Both the position numbers and the translations under genes were made by a program. A stretch of 18,367 bases of DNA from JBEIVB01 sp040374085. GTDB lineage: Bacteria > Bacteroidota > Bacteroidia > UBA4408. Location of the stretch: the NCBI GenBank assembly GCA_040374085.1, contig JBEIVB010000049.1, positions 1 through 18,367 on the forward strand. Reading direction: 5' to 3'. Under the pieces are notes generated by a model, which ran no database searches, was not told the origin of the DNA, and saw only the letters and a list, made by a program, of their open reading frames with translations. Below, one piece after another: positions 6,426 to 14,183 of the stretch (position 1 is the stretch's first letter; every line of letters begins with the position of its first letter).

Positions 6426-8342
6426 TTAAGATGTTGTTTTAGAGGATGTTAAGGCACTAATGAGCCAAGTAATTTGAAGGGAGAAACTCTGCAAGGGCAT
6501 GGGGCGCTGGGGCACCAGTTGGTAGGCCTGTCCGCTGAGGTTCTCTGCCCATAATGCCATGCGCAGACGTTGGTTACGGGGTAGCTTGAGGCTAAAGGCA
6601 ACCTCGGCATCGAGCAGCCAAACCCCGCTGAGGGCGGCTTGGTTGGCGGCATCGGCGTAGCGCAGACCCAAGTACCGAAGGGCGGGCCGTATGCTTAGGT
6701 TGCGGTACTGCACCTGGCCGCGCACCAGGCTCTGCCAGAACGGAACCAGCATGAGCTGGGCCCCAACGGTTTGGTCGCCTGAAAAACGGGGCTTGGTGTT
6801 GTAGGTGCGGGTGTAGCTGGCCTGAAGGTCGAGGGTGAGGTGAAGGATTCCAGGCTTGGGAGAGCAGTGCAGGCTGTGACGGGTTTCCACACAGGAGGCC
6901 TCCACCAGGCCCAGGTTTTGGGGTTGCCAATAGCCGCCAATGGGTATCCATTGAATCCAGTTTTCCACACGGCGCAGGGTAAGGGAGAGGTCGTGCTCGG
7001 CCTGCACCTTGCCGTAGGGTTGACTGGTTTTGAGTCCGGCCTCGGCGCTTAGGCTGGTTTCGGGCAAGAGGCCGGGATTGCCGCCGGGCTGCCAGTACCA
7101 GTCGTTGAGTCCGGGAAACCGGAACCCGCTGCCGGCGCCCAGCCTCAGCTTGGTTGCGGTATGGCCCAGCTCTACCCTACCCTGCATCACCGCCGGAACC
7201 CGGCGACCGGGACTGGCATCTTGTCGGGCGCTGAGGGTGGCTTCCATCCACGAGAAGGGCTTGGTGCCTGCTTCAACCATGATGCCCCGGCGTTGCCACA
7301 CCACACCCACTGGAATTCCTCCTCCTGCAGCGCGGGTGTGTTGGGCATCCATGAGGATTTTAACCCACACACGGTCGCCCAGAAAGTGGCGCTGAATCCA
7401 GCCTTTGCCCAGGAAGGTATGGGCTTGGGTGGCCGATGAAAGGCGTATTTGAGGGTCGGTGTAGTGTATGCGATCGTTCCAATAGCCGCCCTGAACCTGC
7501 CAGATCCAGAAAGCAGACTCCCCTTTGCACCAGGCCACCACACGGCCCTGGGCGTCGTCTTGACGGGCCTCAGACAGGTCTTGAACAAAGGTGGGTGGAA
7601 TGCCCCTTGAGGCCTGAGTGAACCACCCGCTGAAACCCAGCTCGGAGCGTTTACCCAAGAATCGACCCACCTCAAGAGAGGCGCTGCTGAGGGTCATGCG
7701 GTTGTTTTGAAGAACAAGAAGGGGCCATCCGGGCTGCTCGGGGTTGCGGTATGGGAAATCGCCGGTTTGGGTGCGTCGGTAGGCTTTGGCCTCCAACCAT
7801 GCTTTACCCAAGGCTTGCCGGTGTTGGAATCCGGCTTGTGCCTCGCCAAAGCTGCCCACCCCGCCCATAACCAGGGTTTGGCACCCTTGCCGCAGGGCCG
7901 CGTGCTCGCCCAGCACCAAGGCACCGGCCAGGGCACCGCCTCCCTGCTGAATGCCGGCCGACAGGCCCTGCATGTGCAGGCTCCCCAGCATGAAGGCCGG
8001 CAAAAGGCTGAAGTCGGTTTGAGCCACCATGGGGTTGCGCAGGTCGAACCCACGCCACACCACCGCGCTTTGGGCCGGGCTGGAGCCGCCCACCGAGAGG
8101 CTGCCCACGCCATTGGGGCCATAGGTTCGAACGGCCATGCCCACCTCACGGCCCAGGACCTGAGCCAGGCTGCCAAAGGCATCGGCCGAATCGGACCGCA
8201 CCAGCCTGCCCGGGTCAGACCCAGGAGCAAGGGTTACCTGCACCAGCAAGGGCCGTATCCAATGCGCGCTGTCGGACCCCGGAAAACCGGAGCCGGGCGA
8301 AACACCCAAAGCAGAAAAAAGAAACGGTGCTAAAGCAAGCAT
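6426..8342 (-). CDS. TonB-dependent receptor, BtuB-like (predicted cobalamin importer)
   Basis: A 638-aa outer-membrane protein, close to the BtuB length of about 600. A plug domain occupies about residues 48-150 (GSLAQVLGREVGMAVRTYGPNG, then VVWRGFDLRNPMVAQTDFS and GIQQGGGALAGALVL), followed by a 22-strand-type barrel of alternating residues. The barrel ends in SFSLQITWLIS with an odd 10-residue tail. The cobalamin riboswitch 120 nt upstream and the BtuG-like and DUF4465 genes downstream make a corrinoid the likely substrate. The signal peptide is unusual: from ATG 8342 it begins MLALAPFLFSALG with no positive charge. An out-of-frame ATG at 8367 encodes MAHPIKRLH, which would complete a normal signal if one base were missing near 8340. 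An in-frame stop lies just upstream, so 8342 is the only start in frame. Confidence 0.88.
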   Translation of the reverse strand: MLALAPFLFSALGVSPGSGFPGSDSAHWIRPLLVQVTLAPGSDPGRLVRSDSADAFGSLAQVLGREVGMAVRTYGPNGVGSLSVGGSSPAQSAVVWRGFDLRNPMVAQTDFSLLPAFMLGSLHMQGLSAGIQQGGGALAGALVLGEHAALRQGCQTLVMGGVGSFGEAQAGFQHRQALGKAWLEAKAYRRTQTGDFPYRNPEQPGWPLLVLQNNRMTLSSASLEVGRFLGKRSELGFSGWFTQASRGIPPTFVQDLSEARQDDAQGRVVAWCKGESAFWIWQVQGGYWNDRIHYTDPQIRLSSATQAHTFLGKGWIQRHFLGDRVWVKILMDAQHTRAAGGGIPVGVVWQRRGIMVEAGTKPFSWMEATLSARQDASPGRRVPAVMQGRVELGHTATKLRLGAGSGFRFPGLNDWYWQPGGNPGLLPETSLSAEAGLKTSQPYGKVQAEHDLSLTLRRVENWIQWIPIGGYWQPQNLGLVEASCVETRHSLHCSPKPGILHLTLDLQASYTRTYNTKPRFSGDQTVGAQLMLVPFWQSLVRGQVQYRNLSIRPALRYLGLRYADAANQAALSGVWLLDAEVAFSLKLPRNQRLRMALWAENLSGQAYQLVPQRPMPLQSFSLQITWLISALTSSKTTS

Positions 8343-8462
8343 GCAGGCGTTTTATGGGGTGGGCCATCGGAAGCCATGAACCACAATGCACCCTACGGGA
8401 TTCTCCAATCCGGCAGGCAGCCTGCAATCCATCGCCCTTTTGACCCGAAGGGGTTTGGTTAT

Positions 8463-8660
8463 GTGATGCAGGCAGGTCTTCTGACTCATGCTGCCCTTGC
8501 GAAACCATTCGCTGGGCCATCCTTCCTTCCCACCCCGTTGGGGCAGTGGTGTTGGACGTTGCGGGGGCTTGTTGCCCTCGCGCATTTACAGCAGCGGGAA
8601 CTGTTGCCGGATTGCACGGCATTCCCTCTTAGGCAACCCGCTTGGGGCTGCACCTTCATC
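8463..8660 (-). ncRNA. Cobalamin (adenosylcobalamin-type) riboswitch
   Basis: Read on the minus strand, the conserved B12 aptamer blocks occur in order: GGTGCAGCCCC (8654 to 8644), AAGAGGGAATGCCGTGCAA, then CCGGCAACAG and CCCGCTGCTGTAA, CCACTGCCCC with GGGTGGGAAGG, and the B12 box AGTCAGAAGACCTGCC near 8486-8471. It precedes the BtuB-like receptor gene in the same direction. The 120-nt tail contains short hairpins (ACCCCTTCGGGT and GCAGGCTGCCTGC), which could form the expression platform near the start codon. Cobalamin binding should repress the whole six-gene operon, as for btuB leaders generally. Confidence 0.95.
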
Positions 8661-8664
8661 GGCG

Positions 8665-8672
8665 CAAAGGTA
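8665..8672 (-). promoter_or_regulatory. -7 element of the riboswitch transcript
   Basis: TACCTTTG on the minus strand is an exact TAnnTTTG match placed a few nucleotides before the first conserved aptamer bases, as expected for a transcript that starts at the riboswitch. No clear TTG -33 element is seen. A short GGAT/ATCC hairpin followed by CGTTTTCTTC lies just upstream and might weakly end the preceding lipoprotein transcript. Confidence 0.6.
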
Positions 8673-8722
8673 ACAGAAGAAAACGGGATTTTATCCGCAG
8701 CCCCGACAAGCGCAAAATGGAC

Positions 8723-9109
8723 TTATTGCCGAGTGGCCGATAGCGTATAGGCCTCGCTGCCTCCGCTGCCATCCTCGGCCGAGAAGCGCATAGAGAAACC
8801 ATCGGCCCCATCAAACGAGCCGCTGCCGCTGAGCGTATAGCCCGAAACCGATTGGCGGGACAGTTGCAGGGAAGTGCCGCTGACCGTTATAAGGGCTTGG
8901 TTGTTGAACCCGAGGTTGAAGAAATTACCCGCTTTGAACTGCCCGGCAGCGCTGCCTTCTGCAATTTGAATGGCATAAGAGGACCTTGTGCCCGTGCGGG
9001 TTTGGGTTTCGGAAACCGCCCAGGAACCGCTGAGGGTTTTGGCCGCATCGGCCCCATCTTTTGTGCAGGAGGCCAAGGCCACCATCGCAATAAGCAACAA
9101 CCGTTTCAA
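8723..9109 (-). CDS. Small lipoprotein, beta-rich, unknown function
   Basis: A 128-aa product with the lipoprotein signal MKRLLLIAMVALASC (cysteine at residue 15). The mature part is one beta-rich, lipocalin-like domain: SGSWAVSETQTR, YAIQI, VSGTSLQLSRQSVSGYTLSGSGSFDG and EAYTLSATRQ. This pattern is common in small Bacteroidota lipoproteins of unknown role. The start is TTG at 9109, chosen because it makes a proper lipoprotein signal and overlaps the upstream transporter's stop as TTGA (9106-9109). It is likely co-transcribed with the transporter. Confidence 0.8.
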   Translation of the reverse strand: MKRLLLIAMVALASCTKDGADAAKTLSGSWAVSETQTRTGTRSSYAIQIAEGSAAGQFKAGNFFNLGFNNQALITVSGTSLQLSRQSVSGYTLSGSGSFDGADGFSMRFSAEDGSGGSEAYTLSATRQ

Positions 9110-9996
9110 GAGCCTCGTTCTGATTTTATATGACCAACGCAATATACTCCGGCAAAGATAAGCACCGTGGCCAAGACCTGATGCAGGGTTAAGGCATACT
9201 TGCCTACCCAAAGGGCAATGCCGGTGGCTATAAGGGGTTGCAGGTAAATGTACACGCTCACAACCGATGGATTCACCCACCGCATGGCTAAGTTGTTTAA
9301 ATAATAAGCCAAAAAGGTAGTGCCCACTACCACATAGGCTACCGCGCCCCACACCCAAAGCGGAAGGGTGCTCCAGCCGATATCGGTAAACTCTGTCCAG
9401 CCAAAAGGCAAGACCCAGAGCAATCCGGGCAGAAAAATCCACTTCATCAGTCCAATTGTGGGATAGCGCTGCATGAGGGGTTTGGCCAGCACCAGATAAA
9501 GCCCCCACAACAGGGCGTTGATGAGGATGTAGAAATCGCCCAAAGGGTTTCCGGCAGCAGCCGCGCCTGAACCGGAGGCAATAAGCCACCAGGCTCCGCA
9601 GGCTCCCAGCATTACCCCAATGCCTTTGGCGGGAGTGAGCTTCTCGCGGCGAAACGCCAGGGCCAGCACCAGCACCAAGATGGGTGTGCACACCATGATG
9701 ATGGCGGCGTTGATGGGACTGGTTAGGCTGAGGCCTTTGAAAAAGCAGAGCTGGTTGGCGGCCACGCCCACCATGGAGCACAGCAGCAGTCGGGGCCAAT
9801 CGCTGCGCTGAATGCGCACCTTACCCTGAAACGCCCCAAACAGCCAGAACAGCAGAGCGGCACCGGCCACGCGCAGGAGGATGAATCCAAACGGGGGCAA
9901 ATACGTGGGCATGATGCCTTTGGCAATGCTGTAATTGGCTCCGTAAAGGATCTGGGCCGACAGCAAGGCCGCATGGGCCTTCCACTTTTCCTGCAT
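9106..9996 (-). CDS. DMT (EamA) family transporter
   Basis: A 296-aa inner-membrane protein with ten predicted helices formed by two EamA repeats: residues about 5-140, with GANYSIAKGIMP and the FFKGLSLTSPINAAIIMVCTPI block, and about 150-290, with LWGLYLVLAKPL and VNPSVVSVYIYLQPL. Family members export metabolites or amino acids; the substrate cannot be read from the sequence. ATG 9996 is preferred over GTG 10011, because a perfect -7 promoter element (TACCTTTG) covers the GTG and ends only 4 nt before the ATG, implying a leaderless or near-leaderless message. It is coupled to the lipoprotein gene downstream and divergent from the histidine kinase. Confidence 0.92.
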   Translation of the reverse strand: MQEKWKAHAALLSAQILYGANYSIAKGIMPTYLPPFGFILLRVAGAALLFWLFGAFQGKVRIQRSDWPRLLLCSMVGVAANQLCFFKGLSLTSPINAAIIMVCTPILVLVLALAFRREKLTPAKGIGVMLGACGAWWLIASGSGAAAAGNPLGDFYILINALLWGLYLVLAKPLMQRYPTIGLMKWIFLPGLLWVLPFGWTEFTDIGWSTLPLWVWGAVAYVVVGTTFLAYYLNNLAMRWVNPSVVSVYIYLQPLIATGIALWVGKYALTLHQVLATVLIFAGVYCVGHIKSERGS

Positions 9997-10000
9997 GGGG

Positions 10001-10008
10001 CAAAGGTA
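10001..10008 (-). promoter_or_regulatory. -7 promoter element of the transporter gene
   Basis: TACCTTTG on the minus strand matches TAnnTTTG exactly and ends 4 nt before ATG 9996. No TTG -33 partner is evident. If it is used, transcription begins at or next to the start codon. Confidence 0.45.
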
Positions 10009-10013
10009 CACGA

Positions 10014-10041
10014 TTGCGGGTGGGCGTAATGCGTACCTTTA
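10014..10041 (+). promoter_or_regulatory. Candidate promoter of the histidine kinase
   Basis: TTG at 10014-10016, a 17-nt spacer, then TACCTTTA (10034-10041; one mismatch to TAnnTTTG). It lies 10 nt before ATG 10052, so the 5' leader would be very short. It shares the intergenic space with the divergent transporter promoter. Confidence 0.45.
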
Positions 10042-10051
10042 GCCTCCGGCC

Positions 10052-13000
10052 ATGACAACACCAAAAAGATGGGAAAAAGCCTTGTCTCTGGCTCTGCTGC
10101 TGGCAGGGCTGGTGCTGGTGTTGGCATCGGTGGCGGTGTTGCGCAGCCCCGCATCCGATGCCGTTTCACCCGGCCAAAGGCTCAAAGCCCGCGGAACCTT
10201 TGTGGTGCTTGCTCGCGCCCAGGATGAGCATGCCCAAGCCTGGAAAGCCGAGGTGCTGGCCGGCAATCCCATACCCAAAGCCCAACCCGCGCACGTGGTG
10301 GTGCAGCTCTGGAAAGGCGACTCGCTCTGGCATTGGTCGAGCAACCGATTGGGTCCCCGCTCCGACGAGCAGGCCTCCTTTCGAAGTGGGTTGCGCCGCA
10401 TAGGGGCCTTCTGGTGCCGTGTGCGAGTGGCCGACACCCTTGGGTTTCGCCTCATCAGCATCTGGCCCATACAGCAAGCCTATCCCATACACAACCGCTA
10501 CCTGCAGGATCAGTTTTTACATGGACTGGAGTTGCCCGGCGACCTCAGCCTGCGCATGGCCCCCATGCCCGGCTCGTGGCGCTTGGGCGAGATGGGGGCC
10601 CAAACCCTGTGGGCCTCCTTGCGCCCCAACACCCGTAAACCTCCGGCCCAAACCACGTGGATGGCCGCCCTCCTCTTGGGCCTCTGGTGGCTGCTTACCC
10701 AAACCGGGCGTTGGCTGCGTTGGCGCCTGCCTCAACGCCACAGCACCTGGGTTTCCTATGCCTTCCTGGCGGCTGTCGTGGTGGTGCGCTTGGCTACCAT
10801 GAACGCCTTCTCTGCCCCACCCTTAGAGGGCTCCAGCCTATTTCATCCCCAGCTCTTTGCCTACAGCTGGTGGCTGCCCTCACTGGGCGACCTCCTCCTC
10901 AACCTCCTCTTGCTCCTGTGGATGGCCCGCGAAATAAGCCTCCTACAGCGCCTGCCCACCTTTCAGGCCGGGTTCCGCACCCCGGTAACCATCCTCATCT
11001 TCTTTGGACTTCATGCCTTGGCCATGGGCGTAAGCTGGATGATCTCGCGGCTGGTGATGGACAGCAGCATCCCCCTCAACCTCCTCGACTACGACCAGCT
11101 CACCCCCTACAGCTGGCTGGCCGTGGCCTGCATGGGCGCCATGATGCTGGGTTACCACCTTCTGGCCTCGGCCCTCATCAACCGCATAGCCGAAGCCGAG
11201 CGCTTCAGCGACTTCCTCCTGGTAACCATCAGCACCGCCGCAGCCGCCTTCCTGCCCGCCTACTTCCTGGGGTGGGATCAGCCCATCAGCATCCTCTTCT
11301 CCGGCGGCTACATCCTCCTGCATTACCTCTTTGAACAGAAAGTGCTGGAGCAGGAAAACATCTCCCGCTCCATCTTCACCATACTCCTCTTCTCCTTATG
11401 GGGCGCCCAGGTGCTGGTGCGCGAAAACACCGAGCGCAAAGAGCGCCTGGCCAAGCTCTTGGCCGAAAAGCTGGCTCAGGAAAAAGACCAGGTGGCCGAA
11501 TTCCTCTTTCCCGAATTGGAAACCCTCTTGCAACGCGACACCCTCATAACCCGATGCTTATATAAACCCGAGCAAAACAAATCGCTGCTCTACCGGAGGC
11601 TCCGCGAAGGCTATGCCTCGGGCTACTGGGAGAAATACGACATGCGCTTCTACGTGTACGATTCTCTGTGCAACCTCGTGTTGAAATCGCCCAACGCCGA
11701 ATTTGAGCGCCTCGACTTCTTCGAGCGCCTTATGGTAAAGCCCGACCTGCAAACCCGCTACCCCAACCTCTTCTACCTGCCCGGCAGCGACGGAGAGAAC
11801 CAGGGCTTGGTGGCCAGGGTGCGGTACAACATTGCCGCCCAAAAACATAAGGCTCCCCTCACCCTCTTTTTGGAGTTTGCCCAGAAATACTCCTACGACG
11901 CCATGGGCTTCCCCTCCTTGCTCCTCGACAAGCAATTCTCTCTGGCCGAGGAATACGGCACCTTCTCTTTTGGCAAATACAAAGACGGAACCCTCATCAT
12001 GGCCAAAAAAGAGGGCACCTTCCGCTATCCCCGCAACAACCGCTTTCTGCAGGAGCAAACCCTGCGCAACGGACACTTCTTCTGGAGGGGCTACAACCAT
12101 TTTGTGATGAAACCCTTTCGCAACACCGCCTATGTGGTGAGCTACGAGCCCTTTACCCGCGTGCAGAAACTGACCATAACCTCCTATCTTTTTATGGTCT
12201 TTGCCGCCTGCTTTGTGATCTCTCTCCTGCTCTTTGGCGAGTGGCAAGCCTTTGCCTTCAGGGGCAACACCCTCAACGCCCGCATACGCCTGGTGTTGGT
12301 GGGAGCCGTGGTGTTGGCCTTGAGCATTTTTGGAGCGGCCACCGTGCTCTTCCTCAGGTCTTACTTCGATGGCGATGCCCGAAAAACCCTGGCCGCCGGA
12401 ACCCACGACCTCATCGTAGATCTGGAAGGCAAGTTGGGCGATGAAAACCGCTTGCTTCCGCAGAATTCGGCTTATTATGGCTACCTCCTTTCGCGCGTGG
12501 CCAACGTATTTTCCAACGACGTTAACCTCTACGACACCCGCGGGCAACTCGTGGCCTCGAGCCGTCCGAAAATCTTCGAAGAGGGATTGGTAAGCCGCTG
12601 GATGGATCCGGCCGCCTTTGAGCATCTGGCGGGCTTGCAGGAAACCGAATACATCGGCAGAGAGGCCATAGGGCGGTTGAGCTTCCGCTCGGTATATGTG
12701 CCCTTCTTCAACGCAGGCCACCGCTTGCTGGGCTATGTGCACCTTCCCTTCTTCGAGCAGCAGCGGGGGCGCGATGCCGAAATCCGCAGCCTCACCGTTA
12801 CCCTGGTGAACCTATACGTGCTCCTCATATTGGGAGCCGCCCTGCTCTCTTTGTGGATGGCCAGCCGCATCACCGAGCCTCTTAAACTCCTGCGCAACCG
12901 CATGCAGCGCCTCTCTCTGGGGGCCGCCAACGAGGCCATTGCCTACTCGGGAAAAGATGAGATTGCCGCCCTCATACAAGACTACAACCGCATGGTGGCC

Positions 13001-13726
13001 GAGCTGAGCATGAGCGCAGAAAAGCTGGCCCAAAGCGAGCGCGAAGGCGCTTGGCGCGAAATGGCCCGCCAGGTGGCGCACGAAGTAAAAAATCCCCTTA
13101 CCCCCATGCGCCTGAGCGTGCAATACCTGCAACGCGCCCTCAAAGACAACGACCCGCATTGGCAGGAGAAATTTCAGAAAGTTAGTCAGACCCTCATTCA
13201 GCAGATAGAGGCCCTCAACCACATGGCCGATGCCTTTTCTCACTTCGCCATGCTGCCCAAAGCCAATGTAGCCCGCATAGAGCTTGCCCCGCTGCTGGAG
13301 AGCCTCGTAGACCTCTTTGCACACCACCAGGGCACCGAGGTATTGTGGCAGACACCGGAACCACAAGCCCTCCACCTTACCGTAAACGCCGACCGAGAGC
13401 AGCTCCTGCGGGTATTCAACAACCTGATAAAAAACGCCGTACAAGCCATACCCGAAGGCAGCCGAGGATTGGTAGAAGTGGGGCTGAGCGCCAAAGATGA
13501 AGGCGTAACGGTGCACGTGCGCGACAACGGAACCGGCATCTCGGCCGAACAGGAAACGCGCATGTTTGTGCCCAACTTCACCACCAAAACCGGAGGAACC
13601 GGCCTGGGGTTGGCCATGGTGAAAAGCCTGGTAGAAGGCATGGGCGGACGGGTGTGGTTTGAAACCCAACCCAACCGGGGCACCACCTTCTTTGTATGGT
13701 TGCCTCTGAGTTCAACCGCATCCTGA
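10052..13726 (+). CDS. Very large NtrY-like membrane histidine kinase
   Basis: A 1224-aa sensor kinase. Helices are predicted at about 10-30, 203-219, 233-250, 272-290, 310-332, 353-373, 388-406, 441-456, 707-729, 746-768 and 913-938, leaving soluble sensor stretches at 31-200, 460-705 and 769-912. HAMP follows at about 937-985. The HisKA box is QVAHEVKNPLTPMRLS with the phospho-acceptor H1010, a sequence typical of NtrY. The ATPase domain has its N box at 1124-1129 (NLIKNA), DNGTG at D1158, and GGTGLGLAM at 1181. It lacks a receiver domain, and no response regulator is in the window, so the partner is unknown. Most NtrY proteins are about 700-770 aa; this one has an extra multi-helix front half. 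GC is very high with strong wobble bias, which creates long antisense frames. Confidence 0.92.
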   Translation: MTTPKRWEKALSLALLLAGLVLVLASVAVLRSPASDAVSPGQRLKARGTFVVLARAQDEHAQAWKAEVLAGNPIPKAQPAHVVVQLWKGDSLWHWSSNRLGPRSDEQASFRSGLRRIGAFWCRVRVADTLGFRLISIWPIQQAYPIHNRYLQDQFLHGLELPGDLSLRMAPMPGSWRLGEMGAQTLWASLRPNTRKPPAQTTWMAALLLGLWWLLTQTGRWLRWRLPQRHSTWVSYAFLAAVVVVRLATMNAFSAPPLEGSSLFHPQLFAYSWWLPSLGDLLLNLLLLLWMAREISLLQRLPTFQAGFRTPVTILIFFGLHALAMGVSWMISRLVMDSSIPLNLLDYDQLTPYSWLAVACMGAMMLGYHLLASALINRIAEAERFSDFLLVTISTAAAAFLPAYFLGWDQPISILFSGGYILLHYLFEQKVLEQENISRSIFTILLFSLWGAQVLVRENTERKERLAKLLAEKLAQEKDQVAEFLFPELETLLQRDTLITRCLYKPEQNKSLLYRRLREGYASGYWEKYDMRFYVYDSLCNLVLKSPNAEFERLDFFERLMVKPDLQTRYPNLFYLPGSDGENQGLVARVRYNIAAQKHKAPLTLFLEFAQKYSYDAMGFPSLLLDKQFSLAEEYGTFSFGKYKDGTLIMAKKEGTFRYPRNNRFLQEQTLRNGHFFWRGYNHFVMKPFRNTAYVVSYEPFTRVQKLTITSYLFMVFAACFVISLLLFGEWQAFAFRGNTLNARIRLVLVGAVVLALSIFGAATVLFLRSYFDGDARKTLAAGTHDLIVDLEGKLGDENRLLPQNSAYYGYLLSRVANVFSNDVNLYDTRGQLVASSRPKIFEEGLVSRWMDPAAFEHLAGLQETEYIGREAIGRLSFRSVYVPFFNAGHRLLGYVHLPFFEQQRGRDAEIRSLTVTLVNLYVLLILGAALLSLWMASRITEPLKLLRNRMQRLSLGAANEAIAYSGKDEIAALIQDYNRMVAELSMSAEKLAQSEREGAWREMARQVAHEVKNPLTPMRLSVQYLQRALKDNDPHWQEKFQKVSQTLIQQIEALNHMADAFSHFAMLPKANVARIELAPLLESLVDLFAHHQGTEVLWQTPEPQALHLTVNADREQLLRVFNNLIKNAVQAIPEGSRGLVEVGLSAKDEGVTVHVRDNGTGISAEQETRMFVPNFTTKTGGTGLGLAMVKSLVEGMGGRVWFETQPNRGTTFFVWLPLSSTAS

Positions 13727-13772
13727 GGCAGGAAATATCCTTACTTTAGCCCCGTTTTATTGCATCATCAAC

Positions 13773-14183
13773 ATGAACCGACCCATACGGGTACTCATCG
13801 CCAAAGTGGGCCTCGACGGCCACGACCGGGGCGCCAAGATCATTGCCTCCTTCCTGCGCGACTCAGGCATGGAAGTCATTTACACCGGCTTGCGACAAAC
13901 CCCTGAAATGGTGGTGGAAGCCGCCCTTCAGGAAGACGTAGACGCCATTGGCGTAAGCATCCTTTCGGGTGCCCACAACACCGTGTTTCCCAAGCTGGTA
14001 ACCCTTATGCGCGCCAAAGGGCTAGACAACGTGTTGCTCACCGGCGGGGGCATCATTCCCGAAACCGACATGGCCGCCCTCCAAGCTCAAGGCGTGGGCA
14101 AGCTCTTTGCACCCGGCACCGACACCCAGGAAATCATCTCCTACATCACCCAATGGGTAACCGAACATCGTTCCAACTTATGA
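13773..14183 (+). CDS. Stand-alone coenzyme-B12-binding protein (methylmalonyl-CoA mutase C-terminal type)
   Basis: A 136-aa protein consisting only of the B12-binding Rossmann-like domain of acyl-CoA mutases. The DxHxxG signature is DGHDRG (D15, H17, G20), H17 being the lower axial cobalt ligand. The other family blocks are GVSILSGAH and LLTGGGIIP, followed by the closing FAPGTDTQEIISYI. It has no TIM-barrel substrate domain, so it must act as a small subunit of a split mutase or as a B12 carrier. Its stop overlaps the start of the enoyl-CoA hydratase gene as ATGA. A TACTTTAG at 13742-13749 is a weak promoter candidate. The catalytic partner is not in the window. Confidence 0.92.
   Translation: MNRPIRVLIAKVGLDGHDRGAKIIASFLRDSGMEVIYTGLRQTPEMVVEAALQEDVDAIGVSILSGAHNTVFPKLVTLMRAKGLDNVLLTGGGIIPETDMAALQAQGVGKLFAPGTDTQEIISYITQWVTEHRSNL

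Noticed and set aside
8215..8622. Minus-strand frame through the riboswitch and receptor start
   Set aside because: It overlaps the conserved aptamer. Only its short MAHPIKRLH part is of interest, as a possible split signal peptide.
8723..9799. 358-codon minus-strand frame
   Set aside because: The first two thirds are a shadow of the DMT transporter; only the lipoprotein from TTG 9109 is real.
11558..13669. Long minus-strand open frames (394 and 285 codons) inside the histidine kinase gene
   Set aside because: They mirror the strong GC wobble bias of the plus-strand gene, and their glycine/valine/histidine-rich translations match no family.
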